This document shows, in pieces, positions 35,183 to 43,070 of a stretch of 64,000 nt of DNA. Numbering within the stretch: the first letter of the stretch is position 1; each line of letters starts with the position of its first letter. The DNA comes from an uncultured Oscillospiraceae bacterium (GTDB lineage: Bacteria > Bacillota > Clostridia > Oscillospirales > Ruminococcaceae), in contig CAKSDC010000007.1 in the NCBI GenBank assembly GCA_934444765.1, forward strand, positions 1-64,000, written 5' to 3'. The notes beneath the pieces were generated by a model, which saw only the letters and a list, made by a program, of their open reading frames with translations, was not told the DNA's origin and ran no database searches. The position numbers and the translations under genes are program-made.

Positions 35183-35695
35183 ATGTTAAAAAAGATTACA
35201 TCAAGCATCATAGCGTGTATATTAAGTATGGCGTGTTTAACTTCATGTTCGGAACAGGACGACTCAGAAGAATTTACTAAGTTCAACCAAACTATAGACC
35301 AATCCTATTGGGTAAGTTCTTTAAAAGACGATAGTGGCGAACTACAATGTATATACGGTCTATCTTTGAATGGAGACCACTCTTCATTAATATTCGTTAC
35401 TATGAACGTTCACGATATAATAGAAGGTTCTTACCACTTCGATAAGGAAAGTCTATACTTAACGGATAACTCCATAGATGAAACTTACACCTTCCCCTAT
35501 ACCGTGGGTGAAGACGATAGTCTAATAGTATATCTACAGTTTGGTGAAGACCAATATCAAGAAGTAGACTTCACTTCGGTATCGTATAGCGACTACTACA
35601 CTTTCTGTGAAAATCTAACCGACAAAGGTTACTTAGAACAGGACTATTTAGACTATCTTTCCAACGAAGATACTACAGATGAAACTACTTCTTAA
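35183..35695 (+). CDS. Predicted lipoprotein of unknown function
   Basis: 170 aa. A lipoprotein signal ('MLKKITSSIIACILSMACLTSC') with lipobox LTSC predicts acylation at Cys22. The mature part is acidic and rich in short strands ('IYGLSLNGDHSSLIFVTMNVHDIIEGSYHF'), a small beta-barrel look as in lipocalin-like DUFs. No family is recognised. AGGAG precedes the ATG. It lies 57 bp after the DacF-like gene and 19 bp before thiD, so it is probably co-transcribed with one of them. Confidence 0.75.
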   Translation: MLKKITSSIIACILSMACLTSCSEQDDSEEFTKFNQTIDQSYWVSSLKDDSGELQCIYGLSLNGDHSSLIFVTMNVHDIIEGSYHFDKESLYLTDNSIDETYTFPYTVGEDDSLIVYLQFGEDQYQEVDFTSVSYSDYYTFCENLTDKGYLEQDYLDYLSNEDTTDETTS

Positions 35696-35713
35696 AAGAA
35701 AGGATTTGATACT

Positions 35714-36505
35714 ATGCATACTGCACTTACTATAGCAGGTAGTGACTGTTCAGGTGGAGCAGGCATTCAAGCAGATATTAAAACTATGATGGCTCATAGA
35801 GTATACTCTATGAGTGCTATAACCAGTCTAACGGCTCAAAATACTACGGGTGTTAGCGGAATATTAGAAGTTCCTCCTGAATTTTTAGCTAAACAGTTAG
35901 ACGCTATTATTACTGATATCTTCCCTGAAGCTACTAAGATTGGAATGGTATCTTCTTCTAAACTTATACGAGTAATCGCTGATAAAATTAATGAATATTC
36001 TTTAAAGAATATAGTTCTGGATACTGTAATGGTCGCTACCAGTGGTGCAAAGTTAATATCTGACGATGCTATAGTCACTCTTAAAGAAGAGCTTATTCCG
36101 TTAGCTACTGTTATTACTCCTAACGTTCCAGAGATAGAAGTTCTTTCAGGTATAAGAGTATCTTCCGCAGAAGATATGCTTAAAGCCTCTAAGATAGTAT
36201 ACGATAACTTTAAAGTGAACGTACTATGCAAAGGCGGTCACAGTATAAACGATGCTAACGACCTACTATACATGGGCGACCACTTTAGATGGTTCAACGG
36301 TAAGAGAATACCTAATAATAATACTCATGGTACAGGGTGTACCCTATCAAGTGCTATAGCCTCTAACTTAGCAAAAGGTTACACCTTAGAGGCTTCGATA
36401 CTTAAAGCTAAAGAGTATATCTCTAAAGCGTTAGCCGATAATCTAAACTTGGGCAAAGGAAACGGACCTTTAAATCACGCATTTGCTATCAATGGTGAAT
36501 ACTAA
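35714..36505 (+). CDS. thiD: Hydroxymethylpyrimidine (phosphate) kinase
   Basis: A 263-aa ribokinase-fold enzyme of thiamine synthesis. 'ALTIAGSDCSGGAGIQADIKTMMAHRVYSMSAITSLTAQNT' is diagnostic. 'VITPNVPEIEVLSG' and the anion hole 'NTHGTGCTLSSAIASNLAKG' with its catalytic Asp/Cys region are present. It could act on HMP/HMP-P or on pyridoxal in some paralogues. No other thi gene lies nearby. GAAAGGA precedes the ATG. Confidence 0.92.
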   Translation: MHTALTIAGSDCSGGAGIQADIKTMMAHRVYSMSAITSLTAQNTTGVSGILEVPPEFLAKQLDAIITDIFPEATKIGMVSSSKLIRVIADKINEYSLKNIVLDTVMVATSGAKLISDDAIVTLKEELIPLATVITPNVPEIEVLSGIRVSSAEDMLKASKIVYDNFKVNVLCKGGHSINDANDLLYMGDHFRWFNGKRIPNNNTHGTGCTLSSAIASNLAKGYTLEASILKAKEYISKALADNLNLGKGNGPLNHAFAINGEY

Positions 36506-36510
36506 ACATT

Positions 36511-36909
36511 ATGTCATATATATATCAAATAGAAAAAGATATTCCTTATATCGGTAATATATCTATCAGTATTCGTGATAAAACGGGCTTTCCATTAAAT
36601 ATATTAGGAACGTTTATTAATATAGACATAGGAACATCTAAAGACAAAATATTAATGATATTAGATAGCATTAATAGTATAGAAAAAAATAGTATATATG
36701 AGTTCAAATACTTAGGTGAGATTTGTGCAATATATATACAAAAAAATAAGAGTTTAATAGTAGATACTCTATCAGGAGCTAATTATCAAGAAGACTATGA
36801 TTATGATTTTTTAAACGTTACTCCCCCAGATATATGCGACTTTGAAGAAATTGAAACTAAAGAATTAAAAAAGATAATGGAATTATGGTTGACTGTAGTT
36901 AAAGAATAA
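36511..36909 (+). CDS. Uncharacterised protein, possible immunity protein
   Basis: 132 aa, beginning 5 bp after thiD without a clear ribosome site. No family was recognised. It is acidic, ends 'EIETKELKKIMELWLTVVKE', and is AT-richer than thiD. A decayed second copy of its C-terminus lies at 37400-37494 on the far side of a SUKH-3 immunity gene. The setting suggests an immunity-protein island, where such families commonly duplicate. No toxin is present. Confidence 0.6.
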   Translation: MSYIYQIEKDIPYIGNISISIRDKTGFPLNILGTFINIDIGTSKDKILMILDSINSIEKNSIYEFKYLGEICAIYIQKNKSLIVDTLSGANYQEDYDYDFLNVTPPDICDFEEIETKELKKIMELWLTVVKE

Positions 36910-36945
36910 GTTTAATTTTTGTGGATTAGTGAGGTGAATATAATC

Positions 36946-37389
36946 GTGAATAATGATACTATAGAAGAATATTTAAAAAAGTGTGGCTGGTATAAAGGTA
37001 GAAAAATTGACACTTTTCAATTTATTAAAGTTCTTAAAAATAATGGATATATTAATATTGAAGATTATATATATCAATTTTATCAAGAATTTTATGGATT
37101 AAAGGGAACAACTTTAAAAATGAATTATCCATGGAAAATACTTACAGAAGATGATATAATAGAATATTATGGAAACTATTTTGAATATTCGAAATTTGTA
37201 GAATTTATGTGTCATGGTTCTAATCTACATTATTATGTAAAAGAAGATTATTTTCCAATATGTTTCGTATTTTTAAAAGATGATATATTAGCATATTATA
37301 TTACTGAGAGTAACAAAATTTATTGTGAAGATGGCATTTTTATGGGAAATAATCCAATAGATGGATTAAATAAAATATTAATACGCTAA
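36946..37389 (+). CDS. SUKH-3-family immunity protein
   Basis: About 147 aa. GTG 36946 is preferred because GAGGTGA lies 9 nt upstream and the domain opens right after it. 'LKKCGWYKGRKIDTFQFIKVLKNNGY' followed by 'FYQEFYGLKG' is the hallmark of SUKH-3, a superfamily of immunity proteins against polymorphic toxins and contact-dependent inhibition. Base composition is clearly more AT-rich than the flanking genes. No toxin gene or AGAGGCT motif is nearby, so it is an orphan, probably horizontally acquired. Confidence 0.8.
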   Translation: MNNDTIEEYLKKCGWYKGRKIDTFQFIKVLKNNGYINIEDYIYQFYQEFYGLKGTTLKMNYPWKILTEDDIIEYYGNYFEYSKFVEFMCHGSNLHYYVKEDYFPICFVFLKDDILAYYITESNKIYCEDGIFMGNNPIDGLNKILIR

Positions 37390-37399
37390 TAAATATGAA

Positions 37400-37494
37400 C
37401 CACCTAATATTTTATATCTACCAAAGAACTAAAAGAAATAATAGAGCTATGGTTGACTGAGGTAGATAGAATAGAAGAATACCCCTACTTATAA
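37400..37494 (+). pseudogene. Remnant of a paralogue of the 36511-36909 gene
   Basis: The frame from 37417 reads 'STKELKEIIELWLTEVD', matching 'TKELKKIMELWLTVVK' at the end of the upstream gene. 'PPNIL', matching 'TPPDI', lies just before it in another frame. It has no start and shows a frameshift. The stop overlaps the terminator. It shows tandem duplication and decay around the SUKH-3 gene. Confidence 0.75.
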
Positions 37495-37507
37495 GTGGGG
37501 GTATTTC
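37478..37507. terminator. Bidirectional terminator
   Basis: AATACCCCTACTT pairs with AAGTGGGGGTATT (one wobble). Confidence 0.75.
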
Positions 37508-37514
37508 ACTATAT

Positions 37515-38576
37515 CTAATCTTCTTTTGTATCTTCAATAGTTCTGTTATCCATGTAGTGATGAGTATTCTGTCTGTACTGCTTGTACCAGTTAGCAAAGT
37601 CTCTTAGAGTAGCGTCCATAGGTCTAACTGGCTTATATAGAAGTTCTTTACGTATTTTACTACTATCTATAGTTAAAGATACTCCATACTTACATAGCCA
37701 CCTTTGAGTGATTAATGGAACGTCTGCGGTTTCGTCCGTAAAAGCCTTTCTTTCATTTAGTTCGGCATTCTTTAGACTCTTAGCAAAAGAGAGTTCCTTT
37801 TTAAACTTAGGAGTTTCGCCCATATAGTAGAACGCCTTATCTATTAAGTTTTTGAACTTCCAGTTAGCCTCTCCACATAGATTATATACTCTGTAATCAA
37901 ACTCATTTATAGGGTTATCCACAGCAAGCTGTATAGCATGGACAAAGTTTTCTATACCACAAGGATTTATAATATTATTTCCGCCTTTGTATATAGGTAT
38001 TCCACCTGAACTACTTAGCTTAACCATATTACATAAGAACTTAGTATCCCATTGACCTATGATATCTGTAGGACGTAATATTATAATATCTAAATGTCTT
38101 CCAGCATACTGTTTTAGAAGCATTTCAGCTTTAATTTTAGACTGTGCAAAGTTACTGAAGTTATTCTCTATAACGTAATCGGTTTCGCTAACGTCTAAAC
38201 GGTCGCAATTGTCGGTATACACTTCTGCTGAAGATATGTATATCAACCTTTTAACGTTATCCTTAATACAACGTTGCATTAGAGTATCGGTTAAGTCGGT
38301 ATTAAAACGCATATAGTCTCTTAAAGAACCGAACATATCAGTCATACCCGCAGTATGAACTACCACATCTACACCACTAAGACTAAAGTTATCGGCATAT
38401 CGCAAGTCCCACCATTCAGTCTTAATACCTATATCGCTAAACATACGCAGTCTTTTTTGATTTCTACCGAGTGCTACTACATTGTGACCTGTTCTATGTA
38501 GTTCAGCAGTAATATATGTTCCCAAAAATCCAGAAGCACCTGTAATGGCTACGGTTAAAGGTTTATCAAGTTCCAT
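37515..38576 (-). CDS. NAD-dependent epimerase/dehydratase (extended SDR)
   Basis: About 354 aa. ATG 38576 is chosen because TCAGGAGG precedes it by 11 nt and the Rossmann motif starts soon after ('VAITGASGFLGTYITAELHRTGH'). The open frame extends 34 codons further upstream without support. 'DVVVHTAGMTD', 'YISSAEVYT' and 'FAQSKIKAE' complete an extended SDR, although the last reads F-A-Q-S-K instead of Y-x3-K, so the catalytic Tyr may be replaced. The substrate is unknown. Confidence 0.75.
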   Translation of the reverse strand: MELDKPLTVAITGASGFLGTYITAELHRTGHNVVALGRNQKRLRMFSDIGIKTEWWDLRYADNFSLSGVDVVVHTAGMTDMFGSLRDYMRFNTDLTDTLMQRCIKDNVKRLIYISSAEVYTDNCDRLDVSETDYVIENNFSNFAQSKIKAEMLLKQYAGRHLDIIILRPTDIIGQWDTKFLCNMVKLSSSGGIPIYKGGNNIINPCGIENFVHAIQLAVDNPINEFDYRVYNLCGEANWKFKNLIDKAFYYMGETPKFKKELSFAKSLKNAELNERKAFTDETADVPLITQRWLCKYGVSLTIDSSKIRKELLYKPVRPMDATLRDFANWYKQYRQNTHHYMDNRTIEDTKED

Positions 38577-38743
38577 AATATAAAAAATCCTCCTGAAAGA
38601 TAGTATTAATGTTAAGTACAAACGATGCAAAAGTATATTGTATACGAATATTTTAACATATAAGCACAAAAAAGTCAAGTATAACCGTCTGTTTTTTAGA
38701 TATATAGCATACTTTTAGCGATTAAATATTATACTATTAAGAC

Positions 38744-38780
38744 AAAAAAATCCTTATAGTTATTAGCTATAAGGATTTAT
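38744..38780 (-). terminator. Terminator of tRNA-Ser copy 2
   Basis: AAATCCTTATAG pairs with CTATAAGGATTT, with seven T's on the minus strand. Confidence 0.85.
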
Positions 38781-38785
38781 ATTAA

Positions 38786-38874
38786 CGGAAAGAGAGGGAT
38801 TCGAACCCTCGATACGCTATTAACGTATACACGAGTTCCAGTCGTGCGCCTTAGACCAGCTCAGCCATCTTTCC
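38786..38874 (-). tRNA. tRNA-Ser (anticodon GGA), copy 2
   Basis: All 89 bases match the gene at 1867-1955, but in opposite orientation. Acceptor, anticodon GGA, long variable arm and T arm are intact. The flanks differ apart from promoter-like sequence, so the two form an 89-bp inverted repeat 37 kb apart. Confidence 0.95.
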
Positions 38875-38895
38875 ATATCGTCAACCGACTATATT

Positions 38896-38924
38896 AGTAT
38901 ATCACAAAAGTATCTATTTGTCAA
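38896..38924 (-). promoter_or_regulatory. Promoter of tRNA-Ser copy 2
   Basis: TTGACA (38919-38924), 17 bp, TATACT (38896-38901), minus strand. Confidence 0.85.
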
Positions 38925-38960
38925 GAAGTTTTTTGAATTTTTTTAAAATATTTTTTCAAA

Positions 38961-38990
38961 ATAAAAACAGTCATATAGACTGTTTTTATT
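38961..38990. terminator. Bidirectional terminator of the DUF262 gene
   Basis: AAAAACAGTC pairs with GACTGTTTTT around a short loop. Confidence 0.8.
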
Positions 38991-39000
38991 TTAAGCTAAA

Positions 39001-40296
39001 TTATATAGCACTTTCAACTTCAACATCTTCATCAGCTGAAACCTTATTGCTTTTTATTTTATTACAAGTAGAATGTACTAATTGAGCATTTTCAATAATC
39101 GTACGTCCACCTTTAGAATAAGGAATAATATGGTCTACTTCACAATCATTGATATCTAAAATAGCTTGACCACATATACCACATTTGCAGCCTTCATAAT
39201 ATAGCTCCATTTTTTGTTCCTGAGAAAAATATCTATTATCAAAAATATTAGTACTATTCTTTTTAATTACCGAATTTATGGCATCATATATCTGTTCTAT
39301 TCTTGTAGTAGTTCTAATCTTTGAATTTGTGCCTCTATGGATACAAGTATCATATATCGAGCTTTTTTTTACTTCATTAATAGCAATCCTTATTTCATTT
39401 GCATTATTAATAATATCTTGTCTTCTAAATGAAGAAAATGGTATCATTATAGAATCGTATACAGCACTATTGAAATTTTTATCAAAAGTTCTTCTATCAT
39501 TATTGTAAGCTTTAAATGCATTTGTGCCAAGAACTTGTTTAACTAATCTAAATGTATCAAGAAATAATTTTTTAGATTGCTTTATTTCCGATTCACTATC
39601 ATTTTTATGTGCATTCATATATTTATTTAATTCTTGATTAAAAGGGGTTTTAAGATTTCTATAATTCATCATCATAAAAAACTTTAAAATAGTTTCTTCA
39701 TATTCCATATGTAAATTTTTATTTTTAAACAATTCAGACAATTCCTTAAGATTTTCCGAAACTGTTTCCTTAAGCATAGTATTAAGGCTTCCGCGATATA
39801 TACAATTCCTTATTTCCTGTGGCTTTAAAGATACCGCACCTTGATTAAGTCTCTCAAATATATCATATTTTAAATCTTTGGATTGCTTTAATATTACAAT
39901 AACACTTAAAGAACTATTTTTATACTTACGTTGTAATGATTTTTCTAACTTTTCAAATTTGAGTCCATTTAAATGATAAAATGGAGAGTTTGGTTCTAAT
40001 TTCAAAGCAAAATCATTATTTAGATATCTAAAAAACGATTTGATTCTTTGTTGTCCATCAATTACTTCATATGTACCATCATCTTCTTCGCTTAAATATA
40101 TTATTGGTATTGGAATGTTCATTAAAGCAGATTCTACTAATAAAGAAGCTTTTTTATTATCATATACATATTCTCTTTGGTAATCTGGTTGTGGATTAAT
40201 TTCTCCATCCCTTATCATTTCTGCAATTTGAGAAATAGTATAATCTTTTTTGTTGGTAAATACGGTATCATCTTGCTTTTGTTGGTCTAATTCCAC
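39001..40296 (-). CDS. DUF262-HNH endonuclease (GmrSD-like)
   Basis: 431 aa. It starts at GTG 40296 after AAGGAG. The N-terminal DUF262 domain contains 'QPDYQREYVYDNKKASLLVESAL' and the nucleotide-binding 'YEVIDGQQRIKSFFRYL'. The C-terminus is an HNH nuclease ('CGICGQAI ... CEVDHIIPYSKGGRTIIENAQLVHSTCNKIK') with zinc cysteines and the D-H catalytic pair. This is the layout of GmrSD/BrxU-like enzymes that attack modified phage DNA. It is AT-richer than its neighbours, lacks the AGAGGCT motif and sits beside a tRNA gene, all consistent with acquisition. Confidence 0.88.
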   Translation of the reverse strand: MELDQQKQDDTVFTNKKDYTISQIAEMIRDGEINPQPDYQREYVYDNKKASLLVESALMNIPIPIIYLSEEDDGTYEVIDGQQRIKSFFRYLNNDFALKLEPNSPFYHLNGLKFEKLEKSLQRKYKNSSLSVIVILKQSKDLKYDIFERLNQGAVSLKPQEIRNCIYRGSLNTMLKETVSENLKELSELFKNKNLHMEYEETILKFFMMMNYRNLKTPFNQELNKYMNAHKNDSESEIKQSKKLFLDTFRLVKQVLGTNAFKAYNNDRRTFDKNFNSAVYDSIMIPFSSFRRQDIINNANEIRIAINEVKKSSIYDTCIHRGTNSKIRTTTRIEQIYDAINSVIKKNSTNIFDNRYFSQEQKMELYYEGCKCGICGQAILDINDCEVDHIIPYSKGGRTIIENAQLVHSTCNKIKSNKVSADEDVEVESAI

Positions 40297-40328
40297 ATTA
40301 ACATCTCCTTAAAAATTATTATAAATAT

Positions 40329-40357
40329 ATTATAACTCAATATCTATAAAATGTCAA
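40329..40357 (-). promoter_or_regulatory. Promoter of the DUF262-HNH gene
   Basis: TTGACA (40352-40357), 17 bp, TATAAT (40329-40334): a perfect consensus on the minus strand. Confidence 0.85.
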
Positions 40358-40404
40358 CATATCACAAATAAAATCATCTAAAAATTATAATATCTATATA
40401 ACAA

Positions 40405-41307
40405 TTACATTTCGGATAGTCCAAAGTTTTTGATTAAACCTTCTCTATTACGCCAATCTTCTTTTACCTTTACCCAACATTGAAGATTTACTCTAATTCT
40501 AAAAAAGTCTTCTAACTCCTGACGGGCTAAAGTAGAGGCTTTTTTTAACATACTTCCGCCCTTGCCTATTACTATACCTTTATGACTTTCTCTTTCGCAG
40601 TATATAATAGCGGAAATATCAAGAATAGTTTCACCCTTAGAGGTATCACGTTCTTTCATAGTTTCAACTGCTACGGCTATACCGTGTGGAACTTCATCTT
40701 GTAGTAGGTTAAGAAGTTTTTCCCTTATAATTTCGGAAGCTAAAACCTTTTCAGGTTGGTCAGTAAGCATATCGTCTGGAAAGTAGTGCGGAGCCTCTAC
40801 AGAGAGTTTTTTTATCTCATCAAGCACTAAGTCTATACCGTCGTTTTGAGTTACGCTGATAGGTACTATAGCGGTAAATGGATACTCTGCACTAAGTTGA
40901 GCAATCTTTACTGCCAACTGTTTTTTATCACTTATGAGGTCTATTTTATTCAGTACCAGTATTACGGGAGTTTTACTGGAAAAGCAACCTTTTAAGAGAG
41001 CCTGTTCTTGCTCACCGAGTTTACGAGTACAGTCTAACATGAATAGTACTACGTCTATACCCACTACACTCTCAGAGACGGTATTTAACATATGCGTACT
41101 AAGTTTATTCTTAGCCTTGTGTAATCCTGGGGTATCCATTAACACTATTTGAGTATCTTCGCTATTGATGATACCAGTAATTTTAGTCCTTGTGGTTTGG
41201 GTTTTACTACTAACTGAAGCTATCTTTTCGCCTACCAATGCGTTGAGTAGTGAAGACTTTCCCGCATTAGTTCTACCAGCTATAGTTACAAATACAGATT
41301 TAGTCAT
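40405..41307 (-). CDS. era: GTPase Era
   Basis: A 300-aa ribosome-assembly GTPase that binds the 3' end of 16S rRNA. G1 'GRTNAGKSSLLNAL', G3 'DTPGLH', G4 'NKID', and a C-terminal KH domain ('ERESHKGIVIGKGGSMLKKASTLARQELEDFF') are intact. The start is 5 bp after the ybeY stop, so it is translationally linked. Confidence 0.96.
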   Translation of the reverse strand: MTKSVFVTIAGRTNAGKSSLLNALVGEKIASVSSKTQTTRTKITGIINSEDTQIVLMDTPGLHKAKNKLSTHMLNTVSESVVGIDVVLFMLDCTRKLGEQEQALLKGCFSSKTPVILVLNKIDLISDKKQLAVKIAQLSAEYPFTAIVPISVTQNDGIDLVLDEIKKLSVEAPHYFPDDMLTDQPEKVLASEIIREKLLNLLQDEVPHGIAVAVETMKERDTSKGETILDISAIIYCERESHKGIVIGKGGSMLKKASTLARQELEDFFRIRVNLQCWVKVKEDWRNREGLIKNFGLSEM

Positions 41308-41312
41308 ACGGT

Positions 41313-41819
41313 CTACTCTCCAAGTTCTTTTTTAACGTATGTAACGTCACGTGATATGCCTAACTTTTCCAATATTTCTTCTTCTTTTTCTCTCATAATG
41401 CGTTCATCTAATAGAGAAGTTTCATGGTCGTAACCTAATAGATGTAGCATAGAGTGTACTGTTAAAAATCCCACTTCTCTCTCTAAGGAGTGACCAAACA
41501 TATCGGCTTGCTTAACTGCGGTATCTATCGAGATTACCACATCACCTAATAGAGTAAACCCTGTTTCTTCGTTTACGTCATACTTACCATTTTCACCTAA
41601 AGGAAAAGATAGTACGTCAGTAGGACAGTCTTTGTTTCTGTATACCTTGTTTAGCTTTTGAATTTCATCATTGCTAACAAAAGATACACTAACTTCGGTA
41701 TTACGATTGAAGTTTTCAGTAATTAGTACTGCCTGACAGCATCTTCTAATTAACATCTTCATACCTACTGGAATTTTAATATTGTTCTGTTTGTTTTTAA
41801 TATATACCTTTACTCTCAT
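41313..41819 (-). CDS. ybeY: Endoribonuclease YbeY (16S rRNA maturation)
   Basis: 168 aa. The metal-binding H-x3-H-x5-H motif is visible in 'TVHSMLHLLGYDHETS', and the family segment 'DCPTDVLSFPLGE' precedes it. AGAGAGG lies upstream. It follows phoH, the standard phoH-ybeY-era order of Firmicutes, here without the usual pgpH, dgkA and cdd. Confidence 0.95.
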   Translation of the reverse strand: MRVKVYIKNKQNNIKIPVGMKMLIRRCCQAVLITENFNRNTEVSVSFVSNDEIQKLNKVYRNKDCPTDVLSFPLGENGKYDVNEETGFTLLGDVVISIDTAVKQADMFGHSLEREVGFLTVHSMLHLLGYDHETSLLDERIMREKEEEILEKLGISRDVTYVKKELGE

Positions 41820-41875
41820 TTAAAAAACCTCTCTTCATAGTTTAAAAAGTCAACACTTGTACTCTATAGAATATA

Positions 41876-42838
41876 CTATTGGCGATGGTCATACTGTTCA
41901 TACGCTTTAATAATAGCTTGTACCAACTTATGTCTAACCACGTCTTTTTCGGTGAAATGTTGGATAGAGATATCTTCTATACCTTCAAGTATCTTTACTG
42001 CTTCCATTAGACCTGATTTTTGATTATTAGGTAGGTCTATTTGAGTAATGTCGCCAGTAATAACCATTTTACTACCATTACCTAAACGAGTTAAAAACAT
42101 CTTAATCTGTTCTGGAGTAGTATTTTGAGCCTCATCTAATATGATAAAAGCATTTTCTAAAGTTCTACCACGCATATAAGCTAATGGAGCTACTTCTATT
42201 ACACCCTTTTCCATATACTTTTGAAAGCTATCTAAACCAAGCATATCAGAAAGACCGTCGTATAAAGGTCTAAGATATGGGTCTACTTTGTCTTGAAGGT
42301 CTCCCGGTAAAAATCCTAACTTTTCGCCAGCCTCTACAGCTGGTCTTGTAAGGATAATCTTATTAACGTCGTGAGCCTTAAAAGATTTAACCGCTAAAGC
42401 TACTGCTAAATAAGTCTTACCAGTACCCGCTGGACCTATACCAAATACTATAGTATTATTCTTAATGGCATCTACATACTTTTTTTGACCTATAGTTTTA
42501 GCTTTAACTACTTTTCCTGAAGTAGTTATACATATTGCGTCCGAGGAAAACTGTTTTAACTTAACCTTAGCGGAAGTATCATCATTAACCATAGAGGTCA
42601 CATATCTAACGGTCTGTTCGCTAATAGTTTCGCCTTTGTTAATCATATCTAAAAGTGTTTGGATAGTACTAACTGCCTTGTCCACATTAGCAGGTTCTCC
42701 TGAAACTTTAATATCTCCCCCACGGCTTAATATTACTACTTTGTACTCTCTTTGGATAGTATTAATATTATCATCATAGTTTCCGAATAACGCCCAAATC
42801 TGTTCAGTATTTTGGACACTAACGGTTTTTTCTACCAT
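41876..42838 (-). CDS. phoH: PhoH-family ATPase
   Basis: A 320-aa PhoH-like ATPase (PhoL/YbeZ type). An N-terminal KH-like part carries 'KVVILSRGGDIKVSGEPANVDKAVSTI'. Walker A is 'GIGPAGTGKTYLAVALAV' and Walker B 'AFIILDEAQNTTPEQIKMFLTRLG'. It works with YbeY in rRNA handling. A consensus promoter lies about 70 bp upstream. Confidence 0.94.
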   Translation of the reverse strand: MVEKTVSVQNTEQIWALFGNYDDNINTIQREYKVVILSRGGDIKVSGEPANVDKAVSTIQTLLDMINKGETISEQTVRYVTSMVNDDTSAKVKLKQFSSDAICITTSGKVVKAKTIGQKKYVDAIKNNTIVFGIGPAGTGKTYLAVALAVKSFKAHDVNKIILTRPAVEAGEKLGFLPGDLQDKVDPYLRPLYDGLSDMLGLDSFQKYMEKGVIEVAPLAYMRGRTLENAFIILDEAQNTTPEQIKMFLTRLGNGSKMVITGDITQIDLPNNQKSGLMEAVKILEGIEDISIQHFTEKDVVRHKLVQAIIKAYEQYDHRQ

Positions 42839-42906
42839 AACATCACTCTTTTCGTTTAAATTAACACTCTATAGATATACAGTGCCTATTATAATACTTC
42901 TATTTA

Positions 42907-42935
42907 ATTATAGTTTTTTTGTGATAGTTTGTCAA
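42907..42935 (-). promoter_or_regulatory. Promoter of phoH-ybeY-era
   Basis: TTGACA (42930-42935), 17 bp, TATAAT (42907-42912), minus strand. The rest of the 231-bp gap to yqfD holds only AT-rich sequence and the yqfD hairpin. Confidence 0.85.
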
Positions 42936-43048
42936 GAGAAATCAGCTAACTTTATGTACAAATCTAACTAAATATTAAGGCTTTTTTTTATTATTTTATT
43001 GAAAATATGCTATTACAGAGATTTCAAGTTTACCAATGTAGACTGCAA

Positions 43049-43070
43049 GGAACGTCTTTTTGGACGTTCC
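43049..43070 (-). terminator. Hairpin at the yqfD stop codon
   Basis: GGAACGTC pairs with GACGTTCC and overlaps the stop. The U tract is weak, so it may be an imperfect terminator. Confidence 0.45.
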
